7,232 nt of DNA from Candidatus Woykebacteria bacterium GWB1_45_5 (GTDB lineage Bacteria; Patescibacteriota; Microgenomatia; Woykebacterales; RBG-16-39-9b): contig MHCO01000054.1 of the NCBI GenBank assembly GCA_001816645.1, positions 4,134 through 11,365 on the forward strand. Direction: 5' to 3'. Position numbers and translations under genes: made by a program. Of this stretch, positions 6,340-7,232 are shown piece after piece. Every line of letters begins with the position of its first letter. Position 1 is the first letter of the stretch. Under the pieces are notes generated by a model, which saw nothing but the letters and a program-made list of their open reading frames with translations, was not told the DNA's origin and ran no database searches.

Positions 6340-6352
6340 ATTAGAGGATTCT

Positions 6353-6490
6353 ATGCCAAAACGAACCTTTCAGCCGAAGAAAAAGAGACGACAAAGAAAA
6401 CACGGGTTTCAGGCCCGAATGGCGAAGCAGAGCGGCCAAAGGATAATCAAGAACCGACGACGCAAGGGCCGCAAGGGGCTTGCAGTTTAA
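6353..6490 (+). CDS. rpmH: 50S ribosomal protein L34
   Basis: L34 is a small, very basic protein of the large ribosomal subunit. The product has 45 residues, normal for L34, with the family pattern visible: KRTFQPKK at the N-terminus, HGFQARMA in the middle and RRRKGRKGL at the end. It starts MPKR rather than the MKRT common in well-studied bacteria; an MPKR start is frequent in Patescibacteria. The ATG at 6353 is chosen because AGAGGA lies four bases upstream and the sequence aligns with L34 from this point. An upstream in-frame GTG at 6275 lies in the hairpin region and is not used. It is the first gene of the rpmH-rnpA-yidD-yidC operon, with a 20-base gap to rnpA. Confidence 0.97.
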   Translation: MPKRTFQPKKKRRQRKHGFQARMAKQSGQRIIKNRRRKGRKGLAV

Positions 6491-6510
6491 TTATTAGGGG
6501 CTTTATCGCC

Positions 6511-6852
6511 ATGTTACCAGGGAAGTTTCGGTTAAAGATTAATCAAGCCAGGAAAGAGGGTTGGCCGGATAAAAAAGATCTCTACACACCAGCCTTTAAA
6601 CTGATCTATCGATTTAAAGAAGGTGAAAACCAGCCAAAGATTGGTTTTATCGTTCCCGGGAAGCTTGGCAAAAACGCCCGGAGAAATCGGATTAGGCGGC
6701 TTTTAGCCGAAGTAGTTTTGTCGCGACTTGAAAAATTTCCGCCTGGCATCGAGGTTTTAGTAATTGCTGGTAAGGGGGCTACAGAGGCAAAACATGAGGA
6801 ACTTAGTGCTTTTCTTGATCAGGTTTTACCAAAGATATATCGGCGGCGCTAG
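6511..6852 (+). CDS. rnpA: ribonuclease P protein component
   Basis: RnpA is the protein subunit that helps the RNase P RNA bind precursor tRNAs and cleave off 5' leaders. The 113 residues match the family length. The hallmark RNR motif is present in [12 protein letters not shown] (RNR at 58-60), preceded by the strand [11 protein letters not shown] and followed by an [11 protein letters not shown] strand. The N-terminal third is divergent: MLPGKFRLK is normal, but the usual Phe-x-x-Val motif after it is replaced by a Lys-rich stretch with WPDKKDLY, so the surface that contacts the 5' leader may differ. AGGGG at 6496-6500 lies ten bases before the ATG. The last 59 bases overlap yidD in another frame. 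Confidence 0.94.
   Translation: MLPGKFRLKINQARKEGWPDKKDLYTPAFKLIYRFKEGENQPKIGFIVPGKLGKNARRNRIRRLLAEVVLSRLEKFPPGIEVLVIAGKGATEAKHEELSAFLDQVLPKIYRRR
6783..6787 (+). promoter_or_regulatory. ribosome binding site deciding the yidD start
   Basis: AGAGG ends six bases before the ATG at 6794, inside rnpA. It supports that ATG over the in-frame TTG at 6764, which would add ten residues with no family resemblance. Confidence 0.6.
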
Positions 6853-7030
6853 TGGACTCTTGAAGATTATTTGGGTATCGGAGAAGGTTTGCCGCTTTTT
6901 GCCAACCTGCTCCCAATATACTTATGAGGCTATTGAGCGCTATGGTATACTGAAAGGCAGCTTCTTAGGTGTAAAAAGAATTATTCGCTGCCACCCGTTT
7001 TCAAAAGGAGGCGCCGATCCAGTACCATGA
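6794..7030 (+). CDS. yidD: membrane protein insertion efficiency factor YidD
   Basis: YidD is a small protein at the inner face of the membrane that improves YidC-dependent insertion. From the ATG at 6794 it has 78 residues. The family pattern is clear: an amphipathic N-terminal helix ([13 protein letters not shown]), the Cys motif [10 protein letters not shown] (C33 and C39), [10 protein letters not shown], and the C-terminal [14 protein letters not shown] with C66. The stretch between YQRYI and CRF (residues 17-32) is several residues longer than the usual SPLLPPS type linker and contains [10 protein letters not shown], a lineage variant. The start is nested 59 bases inside rnpA and the stop overlaps the yidC start as ATGA, so its expression is tied to both neighbours. 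Confidence 0.93.
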   Translation: MRNLVLFLIRFYQRYIGGASGLLKIIWVSEKVCRFLPTCSQYTYEAIERYGILKGSFLGVKRIIRCHPFSKGGADPVP

Positions 7031-7232
7031 TTGACTTTTTTGTCCAATTGCTGCTGCTTCTAAATAAAGCTCTTTTTAATAACTTGGGGCTAACAATTAT
7101 TTTCATTGGTGTTATATCAAGGGCTGTCTTCCACCCTTTCTTAGCAAGCAGCCTGCGTTATACAAAGGCAATGCGCGATTTAAAGCCGAGGCTTGACGAG
7201 GCCAAAACAAAACACGGGGGAGACATGCGACG
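7027..7232 (+). CDS. yidC: membrane protein insertase YidC/Oxa1 family, 3' end beyond window
   Basis: Only the first 68 codons are in the window. The visible part has a short hydrophobic N-terminal segment ([14 protein letters not shown]), then a membrane helix starting at about residue 20 ([13 protein letters not shown]). R32 sits at the position of the conserved hydrophilic-groove arginine of the family. A charged cytoplasmic segment follows, with [18 protein letters not shown], which is typical of the coiled cytoplasmic hairpin of YidC. There is no large periplasmic domain between the N-terminus and this core, so it is the short (Gram-positive/CPR-like) form rather than the proteobacterial one. 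The ATG overlaps the yidD stop (ATGA). AGGAGG at 7006-7011 is 15 bases upstream, rather far, so coupling is likely important. Confidence 0.93.
   Translation, partial: MIDFFVQLLLLLNKALFNNLGLTIIFIGVISRAVFHPFLASSLRYTKAMRDLKPRLDEAKTKHGGDMR

Larger units (their letters stand above)
6054..6352. other. dnaA-rpmH divergent intergenic region, candidate oriC
   Basis: This 299-base gene-free region between the divergent dnaA and rpmH genes is a usual bacterial origin location. From left to right it contains a GGCAGGT direct repeat (6069-6075 and 6091-6097), an AT-rich palindromic stretch (6117-6142), back-to-back promoters inside a 13-base inverted repeat (6169-6246), and two tandem double-hairpin units (6252-6339) up to the rpmH ribosome site. 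No TTATNCACA box was found on either strand by reading, so the region may mainly be a regulatory divide, with the initiation site elsewhere, for example in the dnaA-dnaN spacer. Origin function is inferred from gene context only. Confidence 0.45.
6247..6352 (+). promoter_or_regulatory. structured rpmH leader: tandem double-hairpin element
   Basis: The predicted 106-base leader is almost filled by two tandem copies of one two-hairpin unit, followed by the ribosome site AGAGGA (6343-6348), four bases before the rpmH ATG. Each unit has a small AT-rich hairpin A, a single C, then hairpin B with a 7-base-pair stem and a 13-base loop. Differences in the stems are paired on both sides, which argues for a conserved folded structure. 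Possible roles are an autoregulatory ribosomal protein leader, a ligand- or protein-binding RNA in tandem, a 5' stabilising structure, or a DNA element of the origin. I do not recognise it as a known family. Confidence 0.6.

Noticed and set aside
6275..6352. GTG start at 6275 giving L34 a 26-residue N-terminal extension
   Set aside because: The extension translates the tandem hairpin region, has no ribosome site and no resemblance to L34; the ATG at 6353 has AGAGGA and fits the family.
6764..6793. TTG start for yidD at 6764
   Set aside because: The ten added residues do not match YidD, while the ATG at 6794 has a good ribosome site and gives the typical N-terminus.

Overview
The window is a bacterial chromosomal replication-origin neighbourhood. 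On the minus strand lie dnaA, dnaN and recF in that order. Diverging from dnaA on the plus strand is rpmH-rnpA-yidD-yidC. This is one of the most conserved gene orders in bacteria. Protein features point to the Candidate Phyla Radiation (Patescibacteria, possibly the Microgenomates side): an L34 that starts MPKR, a divergent RnpA N-terminus, a YidD with an insertion before its Cys motif, and a compact TraC-like/VirB4-like pair of the kind common in those genomes. The lineage is an inference from memory of family appearance, not a search.

Layout. Positions 1-2396 (+) hold the end of a TraC-like protein gene and a complete VirB4-like ATPase gene, overlapping at ATGA. The ATPase gene then meets recF tail to tail, sharing the bases CTAG, with no spacer or terminator. 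Positions 2393-6053 (-) hold recF, dnaN and dnaA. recF begins at the base after the dnaN stop codon. dnaN and dnaA are separated by 97 bases containing a TATAAT hexamer and a TAG-triplet/AT-rich stretch that resembles a DnaA-trio unwinding element. Positions 6054-6352 are the 299-base divergent intergenic region. It contains an AT-rich palindrome, a pair of back-to-back promoters whose -10 regions sit in a perfect 13-base inverted repeat, and then two tandem copies of a two-hairpin element filling the rpmH leader. Positions 6353-7232 (+) hold rpmH, rnpA, yidD (nested in the end of rnpA) and the start of yidC.

How the genes work together. DnaA, the beta clamp and RecF serve replication initiation, processivity and gap repair. 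L34, the RNase P protein, YidD and YidC serve ribosome assembly, tRNA 5' maturation and membrane protein insertion. The VirB4/TraC pair belongs to a type IV secretion or pilus-like machine and is unrelated in function.

The coding content is ordinary for an origin region. The part most worth a second look is non-coding: the tandem hairpin element at 6252-6339. Its two copies differ mainly at positions that change together on both sides of the stems, which suggests selection on RNA (or single-stranded DNA) structure.
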